From JANXQE01 sp035651635 (GTDB lineage Bacteria > Verrucomicrobiota > Verrucomicrobiia > Limisphaerales > UBA8199): a DNA stretch of 64,000 nucleotides. The position numbers and the translations under genes were made by a program. Location of the stretch: positions 1-64,000 of the forward strand of contig DASRFK010000104.1 of assembly GCA_035651635.1 (NCBI GenBank), written 5' to 3'. Within the stretch, counting starts at the first letter, position 1; each line of letters starts with the position of its first letter. This document shows, one piece after another, positions 1-8,154 of this stretch. The notes beneath the pieces were generated by a model. It searched no databases and had not been told where the DNA came from. It was given only the letters and a program-made list of their open reading frames with translations.

Positions 1-2
1 CC

Positions 3-86
3 CAAGGCCGCCTCACTTTGGCAGATGCTTCGGGCAACCTCGCTTTTTTTGATGCGCACCAGGTACGGCATCTAACCGAGATCTAA
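3..86 (+). CDS. C-terminal tail of a gene starting before the window
   Basis: Frame 3 stays open from the left edge to a TAA at 84-86. It encodes 27 residues ending in a mixed polar tail (LADASGNLAFFDAHQV). The stop lies 10 bases before the next start codon, which fits an upstream cotranscribed gene. The fragment is too short to assign a family, and the other two frames are also open for part of this stretch, so this is a tentative call. Confidence 0.3.
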   Translation, partial: QGRLTLADASGNLAFFDAHQVRHLTEI

Positions 87-96
87 CTAATTCCTT

Positions 97-1596
97 ATGA
101 GCCAACCTTACCCACGTCTCACGGCGGCTGAAGCCGCCCAACATATCGAAAATGGACAGAGCGTCGCCTTCAGCGGCTTCACTGCGGCAGGCGCGCCAAA
201 AACCGTGCCGCGCGCCGTCGCCGACCGCGCCAAGCAACTGCACGCCGCGGGAAAAGAATTTCGGATTGGAGTCATGACCGGCGCCTCCACCGGCCGTTCT
301 CTGGATGGCGCTTTAGCCCAGGCTGACGCCGTGCTCTTCCGCACACCCTATCAGTCCGACCCGGACTTGAGAAAAAGCATCAACGAAGGCCGGACCGCCT
401 TCTTTGACATGCATCTTTCCATGATGCCGCAGGCGGTCCGGTATGGATTCCTTGGCCCGGTGCGCTGGGCGGTGATCGAGGCTTCGGACATAAGCCCCTC
501 GGGAGAAATTACCCTGACCTCCTCGGTCGGCGCAGCCCCAACTTATTGCCGCGTAGCTGAAAAATTGATCGTCGAGCTCAACCGTTTTCATCCCGCTTCA
601 CTGCGCGGGTTCCACGACATTTATGAACCGGAAGATCCGCCTTACCGCAATCCCTTGCCATTGTTTCGGCCTTCAGACCGGATTGGTTCGCCCACCATTA
701 AAGTCAATCCCGGGAAAATCCTGGGCATCGTCGAAACGGATGCCCCTGATGAGACTGGCGGGTTTGGCGAAATCTCCGCCACCACCGCTCAAATCGGCGA
801 GAACGTCGCCGGCTTTCTTGCCGCCGAGCTCAGCCGCGGCCTGATCCCTAAATCCTTTCTCCCGATTCAGTCGGGGGTTGGCGATACCGCCAATGCGGTG
901 CTGCACGCCATGGGGCAACGCTCCGAGATCCCCATATTCGACATGTACACCGAAGTCATCCAGGACGCGGTGATCGCTCTAATGAAACAAGGCAAAGTCC
1001 GCTTTGCCAGCGGCTGCTCGCTCACGGTCACCAATTCCGTGCTGCGGGATATTTACGCGAACCTGGAATTCTTCCGATCCAAAGTTCTCCTGCGTCCGCA
1101 GGAAATCACCAACAGCCCGGAAATCGTCCGGCGAATTGGGATTATCTCCATCAACACGGCCATCGAGGTGGACATCACCGGCAACGTCAACAGCACCCAC
1201 GTGCTCGGCCGCAGCATGATGAACGGCATTGGCGGTTCGGGCGACTTCGCCCGCAACGCTTTCCTATCGATCTTCACCTGCCCCTCAACCGCGAAGAATG
1301 GCAAGATCAGCACGATTGTCCCGCTCGTCAGTCATTTGGATCATAGCGAACATTCCGTGCAAATCATCGTCACCGAGCAGGGTGTGGCCGATCTGCGCGG
1401 CAAAAGCCCCACCGAACGCGCCAAAACCATTATCGAACATTGCGCCCATCCTGATTACCGCGGAATCTTGCGCGATTACGTGGCTATGGCCGGCGCCTCA
1501 CACTCACCCCAGACCCTCAGCGCCGCCTTTGGCATGCACCTGGTTTTTGGCAAAGCCGGCGACATGCGCCGCGTCAACTGGGCTGACTTTAGGTAG
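97..1596 (+). CDS. acetyl-CoA hydrolase/transferase family protein, probable succinyl-CoA:acetate CoA-transferase
   Basis: The 499-residue protein has the length and layout of class I CoA-transferases of the AarC/Cat1 type, which move CoA between succinate and acetate in the cytosol. Visible family marks are the N-terminal SGFTAAGAPK loop, the MYTEVIQD segment carrying the expected catalytic glutamate at about residue 286, and the strongly conserved MNGIGGSGDFARNA block near residue 375. The ATG at 97 is preceded by an AT-rich leader. Such enzymes serve variant TCA cycles, acetate detoxification or fermentative acetate formation, and nothing here decides between them. A plain acetyl-CoA hydrolase is the alternative. 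Confidence 0.9.
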   Translation: MSQPYPRLTAAEAAQHIENGQSVAFSGFTAAGAPKTVPRAVADRAKQLHAAGKEFRIGVMTGASTGRSLDGALAQADAVLFRTPYQSDPDLRKSINEGRTAFFDMHLSMMPQAVRYGFLGPVRWAVIEASDISPSGEITLTSSVGAAPTYCRVAEKLIVELNRFHPASLRGFHDIYEPEDPPYRNPLPLFRPSDRIGSPTIKVNPGKILGIVETDAPDETGGFGEISATTAQIGENVAGFLAAELSRGLIPKSFLPIQSGVGDTANAVLHAMGQRSEIPIFDMYTEVIQDAVIALMKQGKVRFASGCSLTVTNSVLRDIYANLEFFRSKVLLRPQEITNSPEIVRRIGIISINTAIEVDITGNVNSTHVLGRSMMNGIGGSGDFARNAFLSIFTCPSTAKNGKISTIVPLVSHLDHSEHSVQIIVTEQGVADLRGKSPTERAKTIIEHCAHPDYRGILRDYVAMAGASHSPQTLSAAFGMHLVFGKAGDMRRVNWADFR

Positions 1597-1633
1597 CGTA
1601 TCATCCGAACCCGCCAGGGTTCACAGAAACTAG

Positions 1634-1661
1634 CCGGGGGTCGAGTCCGTGAGACCCCCGG
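1634..1661 (+). terminator. stem-loop after the CoA-transferase gene
   Basis: CCGGGGGTC at 1634-1642 pairs perfectly with GACCCCCGG at 1653-1661 around a 10-base loop, 38 bases past the stop codon. There is no T-run, so it could be an mRNA-stabilising hairpin or a Rho-dependent site instead of an intrinsic terminator. Confidence 0.4.
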
Positions 1662-1830
1662 AACGATATCCTCATTCTGACTTTTGGCACCTCGAAGGGC
1701 GTGCCAGAAATTTGCCACGGCTTGACGAATTTGGCGCACGGGACGACGGTGTCCGTGACTCAGCAACTGCTGAAAGATCACCGGGAAAAAGAGGCTTCAA
1801 TGTTTCTGCCTTTCCCGGCAGAGAACGAAT

Positions 1831-2451
1831 ATGAAAGTGCTCATTGTTTACTATTCCATGTATGGCCACACGTATCGCATGGCTCGAGCCGTGGAGAAGG
1901 GTGTTGCTTCGGTTAGCGGCGTCGAGCCGGTTCTCCGGCGGGTCCAGGAATTCGATGAAGTTCTCAAAGCGACTGCGCAGAGCCAGCATGCCCAGGCGCT
2001 CCGTGAGCAGACCAAAAACATCCCGGTCTGCACGCTGGACGATTTGCGCCAGGCCGATGGCGTGCTCTTCGGTTCGCCGACCCGCTACGGCAACATGACG
2101 GCCCAGATGAAGAACCTTATCGACAGCACCGGAGAGTTGTGGATGAAGGGCGAAATGGAAGGCAAACCGGCGGGTGTGTTCACCTCGACGGCCACAACGC
2201 ACGGCGGCCAGGAAACAACTCTAGTCAGCATGATGATCCCTCTGCTTCACTTGGGCATGGTGATTGCAGGCGTTCCCTACTCGCTCCCGGGAATGATTCA
2301 CACCGAAGGCCGGGGTGGCACTCCCTACGGCGCCTCGTGCGTTGCCGGACCCAAGGGCGAACTGGAACCTCGACCCGAAGATCTACAACTGGCGGAAGCT
2401 CAAGGAAAACGCGTGGCCGAAATGACACTTAAGCTCCGCGGCAAACACTGA
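1831..2451 (+). CDS. wrbA: NAD(P)H:quinone oxidoreductase, WrbA type IV
   Basis: The 206-residue flavodoxin-fold protein opens with KVLIVYYSMYGHTYRMA, the FMN phosphate-binding loop of WrbA. It continues with GSPTRYGNMTAQMKN and the THGGQETTL block that shapes the quinone site. Length matches WrbA (about 200). The family performs two-electron reduction of quinones with NAD(P)H in the cytoplasm, avoiding semiquinone radicals. The gene stands alone, about 235 bases after the CoA-transferase stop. Confidence 0.93.
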   Translation: MKVLIVYYSMYGHTYRMARAVEKGVASVSGVEPVLRRVQEFDEVLKATAQSQHAQALREQTKNIPVCTLDDLRQADGVLFGSPTRYGNMTAQMKNLIDSTGELWMKGEMEGKPAGVFTSTATTHGGQETTLVSMMIPLLHLGMVIAGVPYSLPGMIHTEGRGGTPYGASCVAGPKGELEPRPEDLQLAEAQGKRVAEMTLKLRGKH

Positions 2452-2493
2452 CGGGTTCGGGTGGTGCGGCCTTCAGCCTGAATAATGCACTTA

Positions 2494-2644
2494 AATCACA
2501 GATGGACCAGGGCGGATGGAAGTAAGCTGAAGCGTGCGATCTGGACGACTAACCTCGGCTCACCATTCGGTGGACAGCGCAGACTCCAAAACATGCCATC
2601 TTCTTTGTTCGATATCCGTGTCCATCCTTGTTAATCAGTGGTTC
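2494..2644. repeat. imperfect terminal-inverted-repeat element (dispersed family A)
   Basis: The left arm (AATCACAGATGGACCAGGG) and right arm (ending ATCCTTGTTAATCAGTGGTT) are diverged versions of the arms seen at 62412-62567 and 63097-63270. The right arm ends two bases before the ATG of the DUF1330 gene, so that gene's leader is carried by the repeat. This copy is the most degraded of the three. Confidence 0.5.
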
Positions 2645-2645
2645 T

Positions 2646-2942
2646 ATGCCCGCATATATCATCGCTCGCGTGGCAGTAACCGATTGGGACCAGTACCGCC
2701 AATACACCAAAGCAACCCCTGCAGCCATCGCTCGTTATGGAGGAAAATTCATCGTCCGCGGCGGCGAGATTGTCACGCTTGAGGGCGAGCCGGAAAACCG
2801 GCGATTGGTTGTGATCGAATTCCCCACCCTCGAACGCGCCAAAGAGTTTTTTCATTCTCCCGAGTACACCCAGGTCAAAGCGCTTCGCGCCGGCGCCGCC
2901 GTGGGTCAATTCCTCGCCATCGACGGTTTCTCAGGTAGCTGA
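2646..2942 (+). CDS. DUF1330 domain-containing protein
   Basis: From the ATG at 2646 the product is 98 residues and begins MPAYIIARVAVTDWDQYRQY, the characteristic opening of DUF1330 proteins. These are small ferredoxin-like (dimeric alpha/beta barrel) cytosolic proteins of unknown biochemical role. The IEFPTLERAKEFFHSPEY segment is also typical. An upstream in-frame start at 2628 would add six residues outside the domain and is less likely. The gene sits directly behind a palindromic repeat. Confidence 0.88.
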   Translation: MPAYIIARVAVTDWDQYRQYTKATPAAIARYGGKFIVRGGEIVTLEGEPENRRLVVIEFPTLERAKEFFHSPEYTQVKALRAGAAVGQFLAIDGFSGS

Positions 2943-2962
2943 TTCGGCCTCCCCCATTTGCA

Positions 2963-3006
2963 TTCCGGATTTCTTTCGGGTTTCGGATTTCGGCCTTCGG
3001 ATTTTT
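2963..3006. repeat. TTTCGG-rich low-complexity tract
   Basis: The tract is built from variants of GGGTTTCGGATTTCGG. Similar tracts occur at 5325-5414 and, in the opposite orientation, at 7439-7472, so all three lie around the repeat-protein and SPFH genes. No coding potential is apparent. Confidence 0.5.
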
Positions 3007-3096
3007 ACGCGTCACCCAAAGATTTTCTGGACAGGGCGCGGCACCTCACCCGATAATCCGCGAAGGTCCCAAGAACCGCCATCGTAAAGGCCAACC

Positions 3097-5295
3097 ATGA
3101 AAGCCGGTTCCATCCTTACACTACTCTTACTCGGTGCCTATTCTGGCTTTGGCTATGAGATCGCGCGGCTCGAATTCGGGGCCGTGAACGTGCCCTTTCT
3201 CCAAGACGGCCGCTACTCCGCTTCGGCCAGCAAATCCCAGACTCCGGTGACGGGCTCAGCATCTGCGGCGCTGGTCCAAGCGGCGACTGTAAAGGGCATT
3301 GTTGGCGTGCCTCTCGCTTACCAGATCCAAACCGACTTCAACCCGACCTGGTATTCGGCATCGGGTTTGCCCCCGGGTTTCGTTTGCGAGGGCTCTGGCC
3401 TGATCCATGGCACCCCGAGCGCCGTCGGGACTTTCTCGGTTCATGTGGAGGCGAGAGACTTTTTTCAGACTGCGTCGGCCACCATTATAATCAGCGTCAC
3501 TCACGGCTCTATCACCCCAGCCAGTGTTCAGGGCATCATCGGAGTGCCTTTCGGTTACCAAATTTCGGCGGACAACAATGCCACTTGGTATTCGGCCGCG
3601 GGCTTACCTCCCGGATTCATTTGCGAGGGCTCTGGCCTGATCCACGGCATTCCCCGCGCCGCCGGCACCTACTCCGTTCATGTCGAAGCGCGAAACCTTT
3701 TTGAGACCGTCTCGGCGACCATTGTGATTACGATCAATCACGGCGCCATTTCTGCAAGCGATGCTAAAGGCATCGTGGGCGTGTCTTTTGCCTACCAGAT
3801 TTCGGCCAACAACAACCCCACTTGGTATTCGGCATCGGGCTTGCCCCCGGGCTTCGTCAGCGAGGGCTCTGGTCTGATCCAGGGCATACCCAGGGCCGCC
3901 GGGACCTTCGCCGTTCGCGTCGAAGCTCGAAATCTCTTTGAGACCGTTTCGGCCACCATTCATCTTACCTTTAGTCCTGGGACCATTACAGGGGGGACGC
4001 CCCCTCCGCAACCTTCGTCCCCGTTCATTTTGTACCCCTTCACTGGTACCAATGATGGGGCTAATCCGGTAGCGCCACTGGTGCAGGCCAGCGACGGCAA
4101 TTTCTATGGAACAACACGTTCCGGGGGCAGATATACCAACGGCACCGTGTTTAAAATCAACGGCAATGGGGTGCTTAGTAGCTTGCACTCCTTCTCCGGC
4201 ACCAACGATGGCGCCAACCCGGAGGGCGGGTTGGTACAGGGTAGAGACGGCAATTTCTATGGCACAACCAGCGCCGGCGGCAGATATACCAACGGCACGG
4301 TGTTCAAAATCACCGGCAGCGGGGTGCTGACAACCTTGTACTCCTTTTCAGGTGCGGTTGATGGCGCGAATCCCGTCGCCGGACTGGTCCAGGGCGGCGA
4401 TGGCAGTTTCTATGGCACAACACCGTTCGCCGGCAGATACGCCAATGGGACGGTGTTCAAAATCAGTACTACTGGAGTACTGACCAGTTTGTACTCGTTT
4501 AGCGGCGCCGCTGATGGCGGAAGTCCAGCGGCTGGCCTGGTTCTAGGCAGCGATGGCGGTCTTTATGGCACGACGAGTTCCGGCGGCTCGTTCACCAACG
4601 GCACCGTGTTCAGAATCAGCACCAATGGCGTGCTGACCGGGTTACATTCATTCACTGGCGGCGATGGTGCCAACCCCCAAGCGGCGCTGGTGCGGGGTCG
4701 TGACGGAAATTTTTACGGGACTACCTACGGCGGCGGCGCCTATTCCAGCGGCACAGTGTTTCAAATCACCACCAATGGCGTCCTGACCAGGTTATACTCT
4801 TTCACCGGCACCAATGATGGTGCCAATCCCAAGGCGGCCCTGGTGCGGGCCGGAGACGGCACTTTTTATGGCACGACAGTCTTCGGCGGCTCGTCTGGCG
4901 ATGGTACCGTGTTCCAAATCAACACCAATGGGGGCTTGGCCGATCTGCATTCCTTCTCCGGCGGTGATGGCGCGAATCCCGAGGCTGGGCTGGTTCTGGC
5001 CAGCGACGGCAGTTTTTACGGGACAACGTCCAATGGCGGCCAGCAGGGAGGCGGGACCGTTTTCCGGTTTAACTTCGTTCCCACCCAAGCCGTCACGATT
5101 AGCAAGAGCGCCCTTCATCTCACCTGGAGCACGGAAGCCGGAGCGCAGTATCAATTGCAGTACAAATACGACCTAAGTTCGAGCAAGTGGGCGAGCCAGG
5201 GCGATCCAGTGACGGCCGCCGGACAAACGCTCACCTTCACCGACTCCGTCACGAACGGACCACGACGGTTTTACCGGTTGCTGCGCTCGCCCTAA
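3097..5295 (+). CDS. secreted protein with three Ig-like repeats and seven GloVer tandem repeats
   Basis: The 732-residue protein starts with a hydrophobic signal peptide. About residues 65-300 hold three near-identical modules of roughly 77 residues with the recurring core TWYSASGLPPGF, resembling putative Ig-fold repeats. Residues about 310-665 carry seven copies of a 50-residue motif, DGANP-x-A-x-LV-x6-DG-x-FYGTT, which is the hallmark of the GloVer tandem-repeat proteins of Verrucomicrobia and Acidobacteria. The C-terminus has a short beta-rich anchor-like domain. A surface or secreted beta-propeller role is inferred; no catalytic motif is seen. The Ig modules differ by few bases, suggesting recent internal duplication. 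Confidence 0.85.
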   Translation: MKAGSILTLLLLGAYSGFGYEIARLEFGAVNVPFLQDGRYSASASKSQTPVTGSASAALVQAATVKGIVGVPLAYQIQTDFNPTWYSASGLPPGFVCEGSGLIHGTPSAVGTFSVHVEARDFFQTASATIIISVTHGSITPASVQGIIGVPFGYQISADNNATWYSAAGLPPGFICEGSGLIHGIPRAAGTYSVHVEARNLFETVSATIVITINHGAISASDAKGIVGVSFAYQISANNNPTWYSASGLPPGFVSEGSGLIQGIPRAAGTFAVRVEARNLFETVSATIHLTFSPGTITGGTPPPQPSSPFILYPFTGTNDGANPVAPLVQASDGNFYGTTRSGGRYTNGTVFKINGNGVLSSLHSFSGTNDGANPEGGLVQGRDGNFYGTTSAGGRYTNGTVFKITGSGVLTTLYSFSGAVDGANPVAGLVQGGDGSFYGTTPFAGRYANGTVFKISTTGVLTSLYSFSGAADGGSPAAGLVLGSDGGLYGTTSSGGSFTNGTVFRISTNGVLTGLHSFTGGDGANPQAALVRGRDGNFYGTTYGGGAYSSGTVFQITTNGVLTRLYSFTGTNDGANPKAALVRAGDGTFYGTTVFGGSSGDGTVFQINTNGGLADLHSFSGGDGANPEAGLVLASDGSFYGTTSNGGQQGGGTVFRFNFVPTQAVTISKSALHLTWSTEAGAQYQLQYKYDLSSSKWASQGDPVTAAGQTLTFTDSVTNGPRRFYRLLRSP

Positions 5296-5324
5296 CTTTT
5301 ACTATTGCTGAAGGCAATAACGCT

Positions 5325-5414
5325 TCGATTTCCGATTTCTCGACTCGCGATCTCTCAACTCGGGTTTCGGATTTCGGGTTTCTTTCGACCTTCGGCCTTC
5401 GGGTTTCGGGTTTT
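5325..5414. repeat. TTTCGG/CGATTTC low-complexity tract upstream of SPFH genes
   Basis: A 90-base run made of CGATTTC, CTCGACTCGCG and GGGTTTCGG variants lies between the GloVer gene stop and the first SPFH start. It keeps a reading frame open by chance, so the apparent ORF starts far upstream of the real SPFH N-terminus. Confidence 0.55.
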
Positions 5415-5438
5415 ATAACTTCGCGCGCGGACCTTGCA

Positions 5439-6494
5439 ATGGGCCATTTTTTGGCTCAAGCTCGTGCCCAGGCGCACCACTCGATTATGAGCATCCTATT
5501 CGGCGCGGTGATCGGTTTCGTAGCGTGGTTTCTGGTTCGTTATCTCGTTGCCGGCATTTACACCGTCGACCAAAACGAACGCGCGGTGAAGACCAGCTTT
5601 GGACGCGCCGAACGGGTGGGCACGGCCACGACCCGCCAGGACCCGATCTCCGACTCATTGCTGCCGGAGGAAAAAGATCGTTATAACTATCCCCAGGTCC
5701 GGATGATTCCGCCAGGCGGGCCATACTTCAAGTGGCCGTGGGAACGGGTCTTCAAAGTTTCAATTGCAACTCAAACGGTCAATATGGCTTTTGACCCCGA
5801 GACACCCGCCGCCAACCAGGGCGGCCGGGTCCTGGAAGCCGTAACCAAGGACCAGCTCAACACCGGTTTAACCGGCCAGATCCGTTACCGCGTTTCGGAG
5901 AAGAACCTCTACGCGTACGTCTTCGGCGTGAAGCGGCCCATCGTTCACGTGATGGGTTACTTCACATCGGTGCTGAGGGAACGGATTGCCAATTTCGAGG
6001 CGCCCCCAGCTCCGCCTGTCCAGCCTTCGAACCTGCCAATCCCTACGCCGGAGTTGGCCACCGCCGCCATCGGCGTGTCCATTAACGACCTTCGAAAAAA
6101 TCTGCGGGACATCAACGAACACATGGATCGCGAGTGCAAATCCTCCGAAGCCAGGTACGGGATTGCTTTGGACGCCTCCCTCATAACCGGAATCGATCCA
6201 CCCCCTGAGGTCGAATCGGCCCTGGCCGCTATCAACACTGCTTACAACCAGGTCTCCTCCGACATCAGCCTCGCCCAGGCTTCGGCGGACCAGAAACTGG
6301 TCCAATCCAAAACCGCCGTCGAGATTGAAACCTTGCGGGCCCAAGCCGAAGTCGAGCCGCTCAAAGCGCTGGCCGACCAATTGCGCGTTTTGCGCCAAAG
6401 CGGACCCGATGCGCTTCCGGTTTATGTGCGCAACGTCCGCCTGAAACTCTTCAGCGACGCCCGCCGCGCCATCCTGGAGGTGCCCCGTGGTTAA
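5439..6494 (+). CDS. SPFH/band 7 domain membrane protein (first of pair)
   Basis: From the ATG at 5439 the product is 351 residues. An N-terminal membrane helix (about residues 18-42) is followed by an SPFH domain beginning IYTVDQNERAVKTSFGRAER, then a glutamine/alanine-rich helical region and the VYVRNVRLKLFSDARRAI tail. A second in-frame ATG at 5487 is possible. SPFH proteins oligomerise in membranes as scaffolds for proteases or lipid domains. The stop overlaps the GTG of the next SPFH gene by 8 bases, so the two are cotranslated and probably form a hetero-oligomer, as HflK/HflC do. No protease gene is adjacent. Confidence 0.82.
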   Translation: MGHFLAQARAQAHHSIMSILFGAVIGFVAWFLVRYLVAGIYTVDQNERAVKTSFGRAERVGTATTRQDPISDSLLPEEKDRYNYPQVRMIPPGGPYFKWPWERVFKVSIATQTVNMAFDPETPAANQGGRVLEAVTKDQLNTGLTGQIRYRVSEKNLYAYVFGVKRPIVHVMGYFTSVLRERIANFEAPPAPPVQPSNLPIPTPELATAAIGVSINDLRKNLRDINEHMDRECKSSEARYGIALDASLITGIDPPPEVESALAAINTAYNQVSSDISLAQASADQKLVQSKTAVEIETLRAQAEVEPLKALADQLRVLRQSGPDALPVYVRNVRLKLFSDARRAILEVPRG

Positions 6495-7407
6495 TTTCTT
6501 CATCGCGGCGGCCGCTGCCTTTTTAGGACCTTTTATTCTGGGTCCGCTGATCGCCGCCTTCTGCCGGACGTTCGGTCTGTACACCGTCGTGCAGGAGCGC
6601 CAATGCAAGGTGTATATGCTCTTTGGCAAGGTCGCGTTGATCCTCAACGAGCCGGGCCTGCACCTGCTCTGGCTGAAGCTCGGCTGGAAAGCTCCCTTCA
6701 TTAATTTCATGGGCCGATGCCACACGCTCGATATGCGCCTGGACCAGGAGTACTTGCGCAGCCAGCCGGTCAATTCCGAGGAAGGCGCTCCGATGGGGAT
6801 CGGGATTTGGTACGAGATGTTTATCAGCGACCCGGTGTCTTACCTTTTCAAAAATGCCGACCCGCGCGGCTCGCTGGCCGCCAACGTCAGCAATTCCACC
6901 GTGCGCTGCCTCAGCAACCTCAAGCTTGCCAGCATGCTCGAAAACCGCCATGCCATGAGCCAAACCGTGCGCGAGGAAGTCTCGCCCAAATCCCACGAAT
7001 GGGGCTATCAGCTTGGCTCGGTTTACATACGCAAAGTCCATTTACGCGACGCGAACATGATCAAGCAGATCGAGGAAAAGGTCGTTAACCGTTTGCGGCA
7101 GGTCACCTCCGCCATCAAACAGGACGGGGCCAACCAGGTCAGCATCATCACCAGCACCGCCGAACGCCAGGCCGCCATCGAGTTCGCCAAAGCTGCCGCC
7201 ATGCGCCCCCGCATCGTCGGCGCCGGTCTGCAGGAAATCGCCCGCGACTCCGAGATCGCCCGCGCCATGTTTAATATCCTCGAAGCCCAGAAGCTGCTGG
7301 ATGGCGAGGCGGATATAACCTTGATTCCTCAGGGCAACGAATTGCTTGGCGAGTTGGCGGCAGTTGAGCCAGACCGAGTCAGCGCGCCGCGAGAGAAACC
7401 TGTGTGA
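6487..7407 (+). CDS. SPFH/band 7 domain membrane protein (second of pair)
   Basis: The 306-residue protein starts at GTG 6487, inside the end of the preceding SPFH gene. It has an N-terminal membrane segment (FIAAAAAFLGPFILGPLIAA) and a band 7 domain with YTVVQERQCKVYMLFGKV. A long helical region ends in an Ala/Glu-rich stretch (AAIEFAKAAAMRPR) typical of stomatin/HflC coiled coils. It is inferred to act as partner of the upstream SPFH protein. It is followed by a 750-base non-coding gap, so the operon probably ends here. Confidence 0.83.
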   Translation: MVNFFIAAAAAFLGPFILGPLIAAFCRTFGLYTVVQERQCKVYMLFGKVALILNEPGLHLLWLKLGWKAPFINFMGRCHTLDMRLDQEYLRSQPVNSEEGAPMGIGIWYEMFISDPVSYLFKNADPRGSLAANVSNSTVRCLSNLKLASMLENRHAMSQTVREEVSPKSHEWGYQLGSVYIRKVHLRDANMIKQIEEKVVNRLRQVTSAIKQDGANQVSIITSTAERQAAIEFAKAAAMRPRIVGAGLQEIARDSEIARAMFNILEAQKLLDGEADITLIPQGNELLGELAAVEPDRVSAPREKPV

Positions 7408-8154
7408 TTTGGATCCGCCACGGTGAAACCGGGCTTAAATCCGAAACCCGAAGGACGAAACCCGAAAACCGATAAAATGAGGTTTTGAACGCTAGTTGCG
7501 TTTGCTTACAGCCAAAGCGATGAGCCCATCATGGAAAGCCCTCTTTCGCGTTCGCGCATGCATCAGGACCATTGAACCTGACCCAGAAAGACGCGCCAGC
7601 GTCTTGGAGTGCGGCGCTCTGCGCCGCTTTTGGAACCGACGACGGACGACCTGCGAAAGATCTTAAATCATTCGACCCTACTTCGCTCCCAAAAGCGCCG
7701 CAAAGCGGCGCACTCCAAAACCTTCGGAGTCCGTACGGTTCATGGAAAGCCTTCCTTTGCGTATGCAGATGTATTGCGCCATGAACCCAAACTGCGCTGC
7801 GAAAGCTCCACCCTCTCCTGGGGGAGAGGGCTGGGGTGGGGCTGGGGTGAGGGCGGGCTTTCCGTTCGGTTCATGGAAAGCTTCCACGTTGTTTAACGCG
7901 CATTGGGACCTTGAACCTAGCTAGGAATAGCCCCTCTCCCCGCTCGTTCCTGACGGGGCGAGGGAGTCAGCCGGTTGCGCACCGAAAGCTATTGGGCTTG
8001 CTCCCTCTCCTCCTCGGGCCATCGCCGCGCCGAAGCGGCTACGGCCGCGCAGGCGGGAGGAGAGGGGAGAGGAGGCCTTTCGATACACGGTTCACGGAAG
8101 GGGTCAGGTAAAACATGTTCTTTCGGATTGTGCCTGGCACGCCGAGTCCCCTGC
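7408..8154. repeat. 747-base intergenic region packed with short repeats
   Basis: No convincing gene is present. It holds TTTCGG-type repeats (7439-7472, reverse orientation) and three copies of CATGGAAAGC (7530, 7741, 7872), each followed within about 45 bases by a GAACC motif. A 29-30 base inverted pair (7604-7633 with 7689-7717) contains GCGGCGC. A perfect hairpin CCCTCTCC/GGAGAGGG (7811-7830) sits inside a GGGGTG-rich run, and GC/GA-rich strings continue to 8075. The short open frames across it are repeat artefacts. It looks like a landing zone for REP-like elements. Confidence 0.6.

Noticed and set aside
5868..6773. 301-residue minus-strand frame
   Set aside because: It is antisense to both SPFH genes and carries no domain.
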